From: JAJFUI01 sp039698035
Lineage (GTDB): Bacteria > Planctomycetota > Planctomycetia > Pirellulales > Thermoguttaceae
Assembly: GCA_039698035.1 (NCBI GenBank)
Contig: JBDKSW010000015.1
Coordinates: forward strand, 49,551-113,550
Direction: 5' to 3'
Length of the DNA stretch: 64,000 bases
The notes beneath the pieces were generated by a model. That model saw only the letters and a program-made list of their open reading frames with translations, was not told where the DNA came from and ran no database searches. A program made the translations under genes and the position numbers. Positions 1 to 8,826 of the stretch are shown piece by piece (within the stretch, counting starts at the first letter, position 1; each line of letters starts with the position of its first letter).

Positions 1-112
1 GGGCGGCAACGCTTGCGCCGAACCAGACGCCGTCGGCCACTTGACGCTCGTCGGTGGAACGGACACGATAGGAGACAGTTTCTTCAGGCAAAACGACCCG
101 GCAACAACGGTG

Positions 113-1609
113 ATGACGATGAGCGAGAAGGCATATCTGGCGGTGGATATCGGTGCTTCCAGCGGGCGGCACCTCCTCGGACTTTTCGACGGACAGCGAT
201 TGCGGCTCGAAGAGACCTATCGGTTCGAGAACGGACCGGTCGAAGTCGATGGCCGGCTTTACTGGGACCTGCTGGGCCAGTGGTCGCACATCCGCCAGGG
301 CCTTCGAGCGTCGGGCGCCAAGTACGGCCAAGCGATCACCAGCGTCGGCGTCGATACCTGGGGCGTCGATTTCGGACTCTTGGGACGCGGCGACGAACTG
401 CTGGGCAATCCCTACCATTACCGCGACTGCCGCACCAACGGCATGATGGAGCGCGCGTTCAGCACCGTCAGCCGAGCGGAAATCTTTCGCCAAACCGGGC
501 TGCAATTTATGCAGTTTAACTCCCTCTACCAATTGCTGGCGATGAAACTTGGCAACTCGCCCCTGCTGGACGCGGCCGAGTCCCTGCTCCTGATGCCCGA
601 CCTGTTCCACTGGCTCCTGAGCGGCGTCAAGTGCAACGAAATGACCGACTCGAGCACGAGCCAGTTCTACAATCCGGTGACCGGCACATGGGCGACCGAA
701 CTTCTCGATAAGCTCGGCCTGCCGAAGCAGTTGCTTGGCAAGATTGTGCAGCCTGGCACTACCTTGGGCGCACTGCGGCCGAGCGTGGCTGCCGAGAGCG
801 GTTTGCAGGGGACGAAGGTCGTCCTGCCAGGCACGCACGATACGGCCAGCGCTGTGATGGCCGTCCCGGCCGCCAGCCGACCCGGCGTGCAGCCCGACTG
901 GTGCTACGTCAGCCTCGGCACCTGGGCCTTGATGGGCATCGAGCTGCCCCGGCCGCTTGTGAACGACGCCGTGATGAAGCTCAACTTCACCAACGAAGGC
1001 GGCGTCGGTGGCACCACGCGGTTACTGAAGAACATCGGCGGCCTCTGGCTCGTCCAGGAATGTCGGCGGGTCTGGAATCAGGCGGGCGCGAACCTCGACT
1101 GGGAAGCCCTCAACAAGCTAAGCGCGGCCGCCCCGGCCCTCAAGTCGCTGGTCGATCCCGACGCGCCCGAGTTCCTTGCCCCCGGCGACATGCCCGAGGC
1201 GATCCGCGCGTTCTGCCGCCGCACGGGCCAGCCCGCGCCCGAGGACCGCGGCGCGGTGATTCGCTGCGCCTTGGAAAGCATCGCGTTGAAGTTCCGCCAC
1301 GTCTTCAAGATGTGCGAGGAACTGAACGGCGGTCGCCTGGAGACGATTCACGTTGTTGGCGGCGGCACCAAAAACCGCCAGCTTTGCCAAGCGGCTGCCG
1401 ACGCCTGCGGCCGTCGTGTCGTGGCCGGCCCCGTCGAAGCCACCGCCATCGGCAATCTGATGATGCAGGCCGTTGCGGCCGGCGATGTCGCCTCGATCGC
1501 CGAAGCCCGCGAAGTGATCCGCCGCAGCTTCCCAGTCGAAGAATACGAGCCGAAGAACACGCCCGCCTGGGACGAGGCGTATTCCAGGTTCTTGAAAATC
1601 TTGGCGTGA
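113..1609 (+). CDS. rhaB: Rhamnulokinase (FGGY-family sugar kinase)
   Basis: Predicted to phosphorylate L-rhamnulose to L-rhamnulose 1-phosphate in the cytoplasm, the second step of L-rhamnose breakdown. The product is 498 residues, the usual length for RhaB. The N-terminal phosphate-binding motif DIGASSGR, the GVDTWGVDFGLL block and the later GTHDTASAV and GGGTKNRQLCQ motifs match rhamnulokinase better than fuculokinase or glycerol kinase. A TTG at 41 would add 24 unconserved residues, so I prefer ATG at 113; ATG at 119 is equally possible and neither has a strong Shine-Dalgarno site. It lies upstream of a Gfo/Idh oxidoreductase and 15 kb from an alpha-L-fucosidase. Rhamnose isomerase and the aldolase are not in the window. 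Confidence 0.9.
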   Translation: MTMSEKAYLAVDIGASSGRHLLGLFDGQRLRLEETYRFENGPVEVDGRLYWDLLGQWSHIRQGLRASGAKYGQAITSVGVDTWGVDFGLLGRGDELLGNPYHYRDCRTNGMMERAFSTVSRAEIFRQTGLQFMQFNSLYQLLAMKLGNSPLLDAAESLLLMPDLFHWLLSGVKCNEMTDSSTSQFYNPVTGTWATELLDKLGLPKQLLGKIVQPGTTLGALRPSVAAESGLQGTKVVLPGTHDTASAVMAVPAASRPGVQPDWCYVSLGTWALMGIELPRPLVNDAVMKLNFTNEGGVGGTTRLLKNIGGLWLVQECRRVWNQAGANLDWEALNKLSAAAPALKSLVDPDAPEFLAPGDMPEAIRAFCRRTGQPAPEDRGAVIRCALESIALKFRHVFKMCEELNGGRLETIHVVGGGTKNRQLCQAAADACGRRVVAGPVEATAIGNLMMQAVAAGDVASIAEAREVIRRSFPVEEYEPKNTPAWDEAYSRFLKILA

Positions 1610-1648
1610 TTCGTCAAGACGAGGCCGACTTCGTTCAGCCCATTTTGA

Positions 1649-1704
1649 GAACAGGAGGAAACAGAGGATACGGAGAATATCGATATCGCTGTTTCCTCCT
1701 GTTC
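1649..1704. repeat. Perfect 16-bp inverted repeat between rhaB and the oxidoreductase gene
   Basis: The arms GAACAGGAGGAAACAG (1649-1664) and CTGTTTCCTCCTGTTC (1689-1704) are exact reverse complements around a 24-base loop that also contains a small ATATCGATAT palindrome. No T-run follows either arm, so a simple intrinsic terminator is not obvious. It could be an mRNA-stabilising hairpin, a dispersed intergenic repeat or a regulator site. Confidence 0.75.
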
Positions 1705-1778
1705 AATACGTCTGTTTTGATGCAAAGCGCGTTTGACGCGAGCATCACCACAACGACCCCCATTTCTCGGAGCAACAC

Positions 1779-2819
1779 ATGATTCGCGTCGGTATCGCTG
1801 GCATCGGGTTCATGGGCATGACCCATTATCGGGCTTACCAGAAGATTCGCGGCGTCAAGGTCGAGGCCCTCTGCGAGCAGGACCCGAAGCGCTTGGCCGG
1901 TGACTGGCGCTCGATCAAAGGCAATTTTGGCCCGCAAGGCGAGATGATGGACCTCAGCGGCGTCCGCCGCTACGCCAAGTTCGATGACCTGATCGCCGAC
2001 CCGGACTTGGACCTGATCGACATCTGCCTGCCGCCGGCGGCCCATCCGGCAATGACAATCGCAGCCCTGCGGGCAGGCAAGCACGTCTTCTGCGAAAAGC
2101 CCATCGCGCTCGAGCCGGCCGACGCCGTGCGCATGGTCGATGCGGCGAAGAAAGCCCAACGGCTGCTGATGATCGGCCACGTGTTGCCATTCTTCCCCGA
2201 GTATCAGTTCGCCTATCAGGCCATCGCCAGCGGCAAGTACGGGCAACTGCTCGGCGGCCATTTCAAGCGGATCATTTCGGACCCGCAGTGGCTGCCCGAC
2301 TTCTACGACCCGACGAAAGTGGGCGGGCCGATGCTCGACCTGCACGTCCACGACGCGCATTTCATCCGGCTCGTGTTCGGAATGCCGAAGGCCGTGCACA
2401 GCGTCGGCACAATGCGCGGTCCGGTCGTCGAGCGATTCACGACCCAGTTCCTCTACGACCCGCCGCGAATGGTCACGGCCGCAAGCGGCGTCATCGGCCA
2501 GCAAGGCCGCCCGTTCACGCACGCCTACGAGATCTACTTGGAAAAGGCGACGCTGCTGTTCGACTACATGGCCCTGCCCAAGATCGGCGACGCGGTTACT
2601 CCGCTCACCGTGCTCACGGCCGACGGCAAGGCCACGCGGCCGAAGCTGCCCGGCGGCGATCCCACGGTGGCGTTCGTGGCCGAGCTGGGCGAGGTCGTCC
2701 GCTCGGTGAAAGCCAATCGACCGTCGCCGCTGCTGGCCGGCGAACTGGCCCGCGACGCGGTCGTCTTGTGCCGCAAGCAGACCGAGTCGGTCGTCAAGGG
2801 CCGCGCGGTGAAGGTCTAG
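1779..2819 (+). CDS. Gfo/Idh/MocA family NAD(P)-dependent oxidoreductase
   Basis: 346 residues. The N-terminal Rossmann fold has GIAGIGFMGMTHYRAY (residues 5-20), followed by the family EKP motif in HVFCEKPIALEP (about 105), whose lysine is the usual catalytic residue. The C-terminal half carries DLHVHDAHFIRLVFG, typical of sugar-oxidising members. ATG at 1779 has CGGAG seven bases upstream. The family oxidises or reduces sugars, inositols and their derivatives with NAD(P). The substrate cannot be read from the sequence, but its place after rhaB suggests a deoxyhexose or uronate-type substrate. The stop is followed by a degenerate copy of the GC-rich palindromic repeat. Confidence 0.85.
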   Translation: MIRVGIAGIGFMGMTHYRAYQKIRGVKVEALCEQDPKRLAGDWRSIKGNFGPQGEMMDLSGVRRYAKFDDLIADPDLDLIDICLPPAAHPAMTIAALRAGKHVFCEKPIALEPADAVRMVDAAKKAQRLLMIGHVLPFFPEYQFAYQAIASGKYGQLLGGHFKRIISDPQWLPDFYDPTKVGGPMLDLHVHDAHFIRLVFGMPKAVHSVGTMRGPVVERFTTQFLYDPPRMVTAASGVIGQQGRPFTHAYEIYLEKATLLFDYMALPKIGDAVTPLTVLTADGKATRPKLPGGDPTVAFVAELGEVVRSVKANRPSPLLAGELARDAVVLCRKQTESVVKGRAVKV

Positions 2820-2853
2820 CTCCCCTCGCCCAACAAGCGAGACCGGCCGGGCG

Positions 2854-3981
2854 TCACAGCGTTTTGTGGAACCGTCGCACGGCCGCGTAGAAAACGCAAA
2901 GCCCTGTGCCCAGCAGCGGCAGCATCTGCGTCCAAAGAATCTCGACGCCGACGCCTTTCAGGAAGATGCCCCGGACGATTACCAAGAAGTAGCAGATCGG
3001 ATTGATCTTGGTCAGCCATTGGGCCGGCTCGGGCATGTTGGCCACCGGGAACGCAAATCCCGACAACAGCATCATCGGGAAAAAGAGGATGAAGGTGGAC
3101 ATCATCGCCTGTTGCTGCGTCTGACTGAAGGTCGAGATGAGCAGCCCGGCCCCGAGTGTGTTCATCAGGAACAGGCACGTCGCAACGAACAACAGAAGCA
3201 GTTCACCCCGGATCGGCACCTCGAACCAGAAGACGCCGATCAGGGTCACCAGGAGCACCTCGGCCAGGCCGATCAACGCAAACGGCAGCGTCTTGCCGAG
3301 GATGAACTCGGCCGGCGTGATCGGCGTCACCATGATCTGCTCGATCGTCCCGATCTCCTTCTCTCGAACGACCGCCATGCTCGTCAGCAGCAGCGTGCTC
3401 AAGGCGACGATGATGACCAGCACGCCCGGCACATAGAAGTTCCGGCTTTCCAGGTTGTCGTTGAACCAAGCGCGGGTGCGCAAGTCGAGCGAGCCCGTTT
3501 TGCCGGCCGGTCCAAATGCTCGACCGATGCGTTCCAGGAGGACTTGTTCGGAATAGGCCGTCGCGATTTTCGTCGCATAGCTGGCCACGATGGAGGCCGT
3601 GTTCGAGTCCGTGCCGTCGATGAAAACCTGGAGGCGGGCCGTGCGTCCGGCATTCAGCTCCTCGGCGAACCCGTGGTTGAACCGCAGGGCCGCGCTGACA
3701 TCGCCGCGGTCGAGCAGATAGCGGACTCGGGCGTCGCTCGCCGGCTTTTCAACCACGTCGAAATAGCCGGATCGCACGAACCGGGCCGTCAGGTCGCGGC
3801 TCTGTTGGCTGTTGTCCAGATCGAAGACGGCCGTGCGCACGTGTTTCACGTCGGTCGAGACGGCGTAGCCGATGATCAGCACTTGGACGCACGGGATCAA
3901 GAAGATGACGATCCTCATCCGCGGGTCTCGAAAGACCTGGATGAACTCCTTGATCAGCATGTGCTTGATGCGTTCAAACAT
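2854..3981 (-). CDS. ABC-2 type transporter permease, second of two (YbhR-like)
   Basis: 375 residues. An N-terminal membrane helix (about 22-42) is followed by a large extracytoplasmic domain and five C-terminal helices, the ABC2_membrane_3 layout. The segment TPAEFILGKTLPFALIG is the characteristic cytoplasmic loop of YhhJ/YbhR/YbhS proteins. It is the last gene of the six-gene exporter operon and paralogous to the gene just upstream. It should pair with that permease as the membrane channel driven by the two ATPases. An 85-base gap with a GC-rich hairpin separates the two permease genes, which could give different expression levels. Confidence 0.85.
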   Translation of the reverse strand: MFERIKHMLIKEFIQVFRDPRMRIVIFLIPCVQVLIIGYAVSTDVKHVRTAVFDLDNSQQSRDLTARFVRSGYFDVVEKPASDARVRYLLDRGDVSAALRFNHGFAEELNAGRTARLQVFIDGTDSNTASIVASYATKIATAYSEQVLLERIGRAFGPAGKTGSLDLRTRAWFNDNLESRNFYVPGVLVIIVALSTLLLTSMAVVREKEIGTIEQIMVTPITPAEFILGKTLPFALIGLAEVLLVTLIGVFWFEVPIRGELLLLFVATCLFLMNTLGAGLLISTFSQTQQQAMMSTFILFFPMMLLSGFAFPVANMPEPAQWLTKINPICYFLVIVRGIFLKGVGVEILWTQMLPLLGTGLCVFYAAVRRFHKTL

Positions 3982-3990
3982 CGTGAGTCA

Positions 3991-4036
3991 TCTCCCCTCG
4001 CCCGACAAGCGGGAGAGGGGTCGGGGGTGAGGGTGG
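3991..4036. repeat. GC-rich palindromic repeat, copy within the exporter operon
   Basis: CCCCTC-N-CCCG, a short loop, then CGGG-N-GAGGGG, followed by TCGGGGGTGAGGG. The same core, in one orientation or the other, occurs at 12619-12644 and 12692-12717. Degenerate copies lie near 2821-2850, 28314-28352 and 41019-41056. The copies sit in intergenic gaps like REP elements. Here the element separates two co-transcribed permease genes. Confidence 0.8.
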
Positions 4037-4066
4037 CCGGCATCATCCCCTGCCGCCCCACTCTTT

Positions 4067-5215
4067 CTACACCAACTTCTTCTTCAACTTCAACCGTGCC
4101 AGGACGACCATCACCAGCGCGTAAATGATTAGGAAGAGCGCCTCGCCGCCGAGGATTTCCAGGCCGACGCCCTTCAGATAAATGCCTTTGAGGATTGTCA
4201 CGAAATAGCGAGCCGAAATCAGGTAGGTGACCATCTGAATTGCCGCCGGCATGTTGGCGATCGTAAAGATGAAGCCTGAAAGCAAAAAGCCCGGCAGGAA
4301 TGTCGTGAGCACGGCCACTTGGCTGCTGAGCAGTTGGCTCTTTGTCACGATGCTGACGAGCAGCCCCATCGCCAGGGCGCCGACAAGGAAGATGACGGAC
4401 ATGCCGAACAGCAGGCCGACGTTGCCGCGCAACGGCACATGAAACACGAACTCGGACATCAGGACGGCCATCGTGACGTCGCACATGCCGATGGCGAAAT
4501 AGGGAATTAGCTTGCCAAGGATCAGTTCGCCCGGCTTTACGGGGGTCGAGATCAGTTGTTCCATCGTGCCGCGCTCCCACTCGCGGGCGATGGTCAACGA
4601 GGTGAGCATGGCCGCGATCACCATCATGATGATGGCGATCAGGCCGGGAATGATGAAGTTGCGGGATTCGAGGTCTTCGTTGAACCAGACGCGCGGCCGC
4701 ACGTCGAGCGGAATGTGCAGCGGCGCCGCCCCGCGACGCTCGGTTCGCTCGACGGTCAGGTCGAGCGCGTAGATCTGGGCCACGACCTCCGCGTAGCCGA
4801 TGGCGATCGTGGCCGTGTTCGAGTCGCTGCCGTCGACGACCAATTGCACCGGCGCATCGCGGCCGGCGTCCAACCGCTGGGCAAAATCGCGCGGCACGAC
4901 GAGGCCCATCATGGCTTCGCGCCGGTCGATCGCTCGTTCGAGATCAGCGTAGCGATCGACGTGGCCGCGGATCGAGAAGTAGCGCGGCCCCTCGCCGTGC
5001 GAACTGGCGAAACGGCTGATCAACTCGCGGCTCGCCGCCGTTTGGCTCTGGTCCCAGACGACCATCGGGACGTTGTCCACGTCGAGTGTCAGCGCGTAGC
5101 CGAATAGCGTCAGCAGCAGCGCGGGCGTCGCCAGCGCCATGAGCAGACTGCGAAAATCCCGCCGAACGTGCAGGAATTCCTTGCGGGCCACTGCGCTGAC
5201 GCGACGCAAGTTCAT
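4067..5215 (-). CDS. ABC-2 type transporter permease, first of two (YbhS-like)
   Basis: 382 residues. ATG at 5215 overlaps the TGA of the upstream ATPase gene as ATGA, which fixes the start (a longer reading is just ATPase sequence in another frame). The start is MNLRRVSAVARKEFLHVRRD, a classic YbhS/YbhR beginning. One helix lies near 22-42, then an extracytoplasmic domain, then five helices, with the signature KPGELILGKLIPYFAIG. In E. coli the equivalent system exports cationic drugs and is also reported to affect Na+/Li+ tolerance. The substrate here is unknown. Confidence 0.87.
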   Translation of the reverse strand: MNLRRVSAVARKEFLHVRRDFRSLLMALATPALLLTLFGYALTLDVDNVPMVVWDQSQTAASRELISRFASSHGEGPRYFSIRGHVDRYADLERAIDRREAMMGLVVPRDFAQRLDAGRDAPVQLVVDGSDSNTATIAIGYAEVVAQIYALDLTVERTERRGAAPLHIPLDVRPRVWFNEDLESRNFIIPGLIAIIMMVIAAMLTSLTIAREWERGTMEQLISTPVKPGELILGKLIPYFAIGMCDVTMAVLMSEFVFHVPLRGNVGLLFGMSVIFLVGALAMGLLVSIVTKSQLLSSQVAVLTTFLPGFLLSGFIFTIANMPAAIQMVTYLISARYFVTILKGIYLKGVGLEILGGEALFLIIYALVMVVLARLKLKKKLV

Positions 5216-6012
5216 CGCGGCGACTCCTTCTCGGGCGGCTCGGCCCGGTCGTGTGCCTCGATGCGGGCGATGAAAACGTCTTCGAGCGTCGGTGTGGCGG
5301 GCGTCCCCTGCCCTGCTCCGCGAATGTCGCTGGACAGCTCGGTCTTCAGTTGATGCGGCGTGCCAAGGGCGATCAGTTGCCCCCGATAGATCAGGCCCAG
5401 ACGGTTGCAGTACTCGGCCTCGTCCATGTAGTGCGTCGTGACAAACACGGTGACGCCCAGGCCGGACAGGTCGTAGATGAGGTCCCAGAACTGGCGGCGG
5501 CTGATCGGATCGACGCCCGAGGTCGGCTCGTCGAGAAAAAGAATCGGCGGCTCGTGCAGAATGGCGCAGCCAAGGGCCAGTCGCTGTTTCCAGCCGCCAG
5601 AGAGCACGCCGGTCAGGCTGTGGCGGTGGGCGGCCAGGCCGGCCATCTCGATGACCCACTCCTTGCGATCGTGTTTCTTCTCGCGTGGAAGGCGGTAGAT
5701 GCCGCTGAAGAAGTCGATGTTCTCCTCGACCGTCAGGTCCGAGTAAAGCGAGAACTTCTGGCTCATATAGCCGATGTGGGCCTTGATCTGCTCAGGCTGG
5801 CTGAGCACGTCGAAGCCGGCGACCGTGCCCCGGCCGCCGCTGGGCGTCAGAATGCCGCACAACATGCGGATCGTCGTCGATTTGCCGGCGCCGTTGGGTC
5901 CGAGAAAGCCGAAGACCTCGCCGCGAGCCACCTGGAAACTGACGCGATCGACGGCCACGAAGTGTCCGAACCGCTTCTCCAGGTTTTCGACCATGACGGC
6001 GCTGTCGTTCAT
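5212..6012 (-). CDS. ABC transporter ATP-binding protein (C-terminal half of a split YbhF)
   Basis: 266 residues. Walker A is GPNGAGKS, the signature LSGGWKQRLAL, and Walker B ILFLDEPTSGVDP, with the family end TLEDVFI. The stretch between the last beta-strand and TLEDVF is only about 15-20 residues (DIRGAGQGTPATP), whereas its neighbour at 6070-6996 has about 55, so the C-terminal accessory domain looks deleted. The ATPase core is intact. In E. coli YbhF both nucleotide-binding domains are in one chain, while here they are two genes 57 bases apart, presumably forming a heterodimer. Confidence 0.9.
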   Translation of the reverse strand: MNDSAVMVENLEKRFGHFVAVDRVSFQVARGEVFGFLGPNGAGKSTTIRMLCGILTPSGGRGTVAGFDVLSQPEQIKAHIGYMSQKFSLYSDLTVEENIDFFSGIYRLPREKKHDRKEWVIEMAGLAAHRHSLTGVLSGGWKQRLALGCAILHEPPILFLDEPTSGVDPISRRQFWDLIYDLSGLGVTVFVTTHYMDEAEYCNRLGLIYRGQLIALGTPHQLKTELSSDIRGAGQGTPATPTLEDVFIARIEAHDRAEPPEKESPR

Positions 6013-6069
6013 GAGAGCACTCGGGTTGCTCTGGCCCCCACGCGGAGCATGGGAACGAGATTCACGCGA

Positions 6070-6996
6070 TCAATCTTGTTCCTGGTCTCTCAGCATCGAA
6101 ATAAAGACGTCCTCCAGTGACGGCTCGATGGCGCGAAGGCCAGTGATCGGCAGGCCCGCTTCGCCGAGAGCCGCCTGAATTGCGACGGTCGCTCGATCGT
6201 GGTCGGGCGTGACGATGTGGACCCGATCGCCGAACAGCCCGATCGAGGCCTCGGGCAGGCGTCGCCTCAGGATGGGCACGGCCTTGCGCGACTGCTCCAT
6301 GCGCACTTCGAGAATCGCGCCGCGCATCAGCCGCTTCAACTCGCCGGGCGTGCCGACGGCCATCAGCCGCCCACGGTGCATCAACCCCACGCGATGACAA
6401 CGGTCGGCCTCGTCCAGATAGGCCGTCGAGACGAAAATGGTCACGCGATCCTGCTGGAGTTGGTGGAGGATTTGCCAGAAATCGCGTCGCGAAACCGGAT
6501 CGACGCCGTTGGTCGGCTCGTCGAGGAAAAGCACCTTGGGCGTATGGATCAAGGCGCAGGCCAGTCCGAGCTTTTGCTTCATGCCGCCCGACAGGTTGCC
6601 GGCCAGGCGGCGGCGGAACGGCGTCAGATTGCTGAAGCCCAAGAGGCGGTCGATCTTCTCCGCGCGGCCGCGTCGCGGCTCGCTGTAAATGTCGGCGTAG
6701 AAATTTAAGTTTTCGATGACGGTCAGATCGGGGTACAGCCCGAACCGTTGGCTCATGTAGCCGATGTTTTCCTTGATCCGCTCGGCCTCGCGGACGATGT
6801 GGAGTCCGGCTACCCAGGCGTCGCCGCCGCTGGGCTCCATGATCGAGCTGAGCAGCCGCATCGTGGTGGTCTTGCCCGCGCCGTCGGGTCCGACGAGGCC
6901 GAAGACTTCTCCCTCGGTCACGCTCAGGGTCAGATCGTCCACAGCGACCTGTTGGCCGAACCGTCGGGTCAGGTGTTCGGTGACGATGGTGGACAT
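6070..6996 (-). CDS. ABC transporter ATP-binding protein (N-terminal half of a split YbhF)
   Basis: 308 residues. Walker A is GPDGAGKT, with Asp where the partner ATPase has Asn; this also occurs in YbhF-type first domains. Signature LSGGMKQKLGLA, Walker B VLFLDEPTNGVDP, and a full C-terminal domain ending LEDVFISML. It starts 15 bases after the HlyD-like gene stop. It should hydrolyse ATP together with the second ATPase to drive export through the two permeases. Confidence 0.9.
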   Translation of the reverse strand: MSTIVTEHLTRRFGQQVAVDDLTLSVTEGEVFGLVGPDGAGKTTTMRLLSSIMEPSGGDAWVAGLHIVREAERIKENIGYMSQRFGLYPDLTVIENLNFYADIYSEPRRGRAEKIDRLLGFSNLTPFRRRLAGNLSGGMKQKLGLACALIHTPKVLFLDEPTNGVDPVSRRDFWQILHQLQQDRVTIFVSTAYLDEADRCHRVGLMHRGRLMAVGTPGELKRLMRGAILEVRMEQSRKAVPILRRRLPEASIGLFGDRVHIVTPDHDRATVAIQAALGEAGLPITGLRAIEPSLEDVFISMLRDQEQD

Positions 6997-7011
6997 GAAA
7001 AAGCGGATGGC

Positions 7012-8163
7012 CTATTTCACTTCGATGACCGCATCGGCCGGCATGCCGGGCTTCAGTTCCATCTGGGGATTTGTGATGTCGATTTTGATGCGGTAGACCA
7101 GTTTGACGCGCTCCTTTTGTGTCTGAACGTTCTTGGGTGTGAACTCGGCCTCCTGGGCGATGAACGAGATGCGGCCCCGGTACTCTTTGCCGGGATAGGT
7201 GTCGGTGGTGACCGATGCCCGCTGGCCCACCTTGACTCGTCCAAGGTCGCTTTCCTCGATGTACGCGCGAAGCCAGACATTGACCAGGTCGCCGACGGTG
7301 ACGACGGCCGTGCCTGGCGCGACGTATTCGCCCGGCTCGATGTTCTTCGAGAGGACGACGCCGTCGAGCGGCGAGTCGATGGTCGCGTAGCTGAGTTGCA
7401 CTTGCGCCAATTGCAGCGCGGCCTTGGCTTGCATCAGCCGCGTTTCGCCCTGTCGGATTTCCTCCTGACGCGGCCCGGCCTTGACCAAGTCGTACTGGGC
7501 CTTGGCCTGCGCCAGCGCCGCGCGGGCCTGCTCAATTTGCTCCTTGCGAGGGCCTTCCTTGACGAGTTTCAGTTGCTCGACGGCCTGCTTGTGCTTTTCG
7601 ATGGCCACGTCGTGGGCATTGCGGGCCGCGTCGTGCTCCTCGGCCGAAATGGTCTTGCCTTGGAAGAGGGTGGTGGCGCGGCGCAGGTCGGCGTTGAGCC
7701 GTCGGACGTCGGCCTCGGCCGCGGCAACGGCAGCCTCGGCTGCGGCGATTTCTTGCGGTCGCGAGCCGGCCTCAAGGTCGGCCAGGGCGTGGGCCGCTTT
7801 TTGCCATGCGGCGCGAGTTGCGGCGATTTCCTCGACGCGCGAGCCTGCCCGCAGTTCGTCGAGGGCCGCCTTGGCCGTCTCGACCTCGGCCTGCCGCATG
7901 GCCAGGTTGGCCTTCAGGTCGGCCGTGTCGAGGCGGGCAATGGATTGCCCGCGATGGACCAGCATGCCTTCGTCGACAAATCGCTGTTCGACGCGGCCGG
8001 CGATTTTGAAGGCCATTTCAGCCTCGGTCGTTTCGATGTTGCCGGAAACGCGGATGCGTGCGTCGTCCGCGGGGCGATGCTGGAGCAGCGTGGCCCAATA
8101 GACGCCGGCGCCGGCCGCGGCCACGATCAGCAGGAACGCCAGGACTCGCACCGTTCGTTTCAT
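7012..8163 (-). CDS. HlyD-family periplasmic adaptor (YbhG-like)
   Basis: 383 residues. ATG at 8163 overlaps the TGA of the tetR gene by four bases. An N-terminal anchor (RVLAFLLIVAAAGAGVYWA, about 6-24) is followed by a biotinyl-lipoyl-like half, a long Ala/Glu/Lys/Arg-rich coiled-coil hairpin (about 80-230) and the second lipoyl and beta-barrel half (SPLDGVVLSKNIEPGEYV onward). Membrane-fusion proteins of this type link an inner-membrane exporter to an outer-membrane channel. No TolC-like gene is nearby. Confidence 0.88.
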   Translation of the reverse strand: MKRTVRVLAFLLIVAAAGAGVYWATLLQHRPADDARIRVSGNIETTEAEMAFKIAGRVEQRFVDEGMLVHRGQSIARLDTADLKANLAMRQAEVETAKAALDELRAGSRVEEIAATRAAWQKAAHALADLEAGSRPQEIAAAEAAVAAAEADVRRLNADLRRATTLFQGKTISAEEHDAARNAHDVAIEKHKQAVEQLKLVKEGPRKEQIEQARAALAQAKAQYDLVKAGPRQEEIRQGETRLMQAKAALQLAQVQLSYATIDSPLDGVVLSKNIEPGEYVAPGTAVVTVGDLVNVWLRAYIEESDLGRVKVGQRASVTTDTYPGKEYRGRISFIAQEAEFTPKNVQTQKERVKLVYRIKIDITNPQMELKPGMPADAVIEVK

Positions 8164-8813
8164 GGCTTGCGGCGTCGCCTCCGTGAATGGGCGTTCGCAT
8201 GGGAGCGAGTCGGTTTTTCGACCGCGCAGGCGGCCAGAAACAGTTGCCACGCTCGCTGGGCGTGCCGCGTGACATCGAAGCGGCCATCGGTCAGATGCCA
8301 GAGGATGCCGGCGGGGACGATGATGCCGAGCAGCAACATGGCGAGCGTCGGCGGGTCGCATTCGGAGCGGATGCGGCCTTCGGACTGGGCCTGGCGGATG
8401 ATGTCGCCCACGGCCCCCATGTAGAGGCCAACGACTTTCAGAACGCGCTGCCGACGCTCGAGGTTTCCGGCGTGGGCGTCTTCGGCAAAGATGATCCGGG
8501 GGACGGCCCTGCCCTCGCGAATGAAGCGGATGTGTCGCATGAGAATCCCCTGGAGCTGTTCCAAGGGGTCCTCGGTTTCTTTGCGAGCCAACGCCACATT
8601 GGCCAGCAGCCGCTGTTCGACGCGATCGATGACCGCGCGGAGCAATTCCTCTTTGTTCTTAAAGTGGCGATAGATGGCCGACGGCACCAGCCCGACGCGT
8701 TGCGCCACGGCCGCGAGACTGAGCCCTCGCAGGCCTTGGCTGGCAACCAGGCTCATGGCGGCCTCGGCGAGCTGCTCTCGCCGGATCTTGGTGTCGAGCT
8801 TTTCTTCGGCCAT
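8160..8813 (-). CDS. TetR-family transcriptional regulator of the exporter operon (CecR-like)
   Basis: 217 residues. The N-terminal TetR helix-turn-helix is clear (LRGLSLAAVAQRVGLVPSAI then YRHFKNKEELL, about 30-62). The rest is a ligand-binding helical domain. I place the start at ATG 8813 because the strong promoter has its -10 box at 8838-8833, so an upstream codon at 8855 would not be transcribed; GAGG lies just before 8813. It is the first gene of the operon and overlaps the adaptor gene, as for E. coli cecR with ybhGFSR. Likely an autorepressor relieved by a transported compound. Confidence 0.88.
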   Translation of the reverse strand: MAEEKLDTKIRREQLAEAAMSLVASQGLRGLSLAAVAQRVGLVPSAIYRHFKNKEELLRAVIDRVEQRLLANVALARKETEDPLEQLQGILMRHIRFIREGRAVPRIIFAEDAHAGNLERRQRVLKVVGLYMGAVGDIIRQAQSEGRIRSECDPPTLAMLLLGIIVPAGILWHLTDGRFDVTRHAQRAWQLFLAACAVEKPTRSHANAHSRRRRRKP

Positions 8814-8826
8814 CGCGAACCTCGCT

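Noticed and set aside
2866..4128. 420-codon open frame on the plus strand
   Set aside because: It is antisense to the two permease genes and has a charged, His/Gln-rich composition with no family pattern. The minus-strand reading gives clear ABC-2 permeases.
6748..8424. 558-codon open frame on the plus strand
   Set aside because: Antisense to the HlyD-like gene and part of the ATPase; no domain recognisable.
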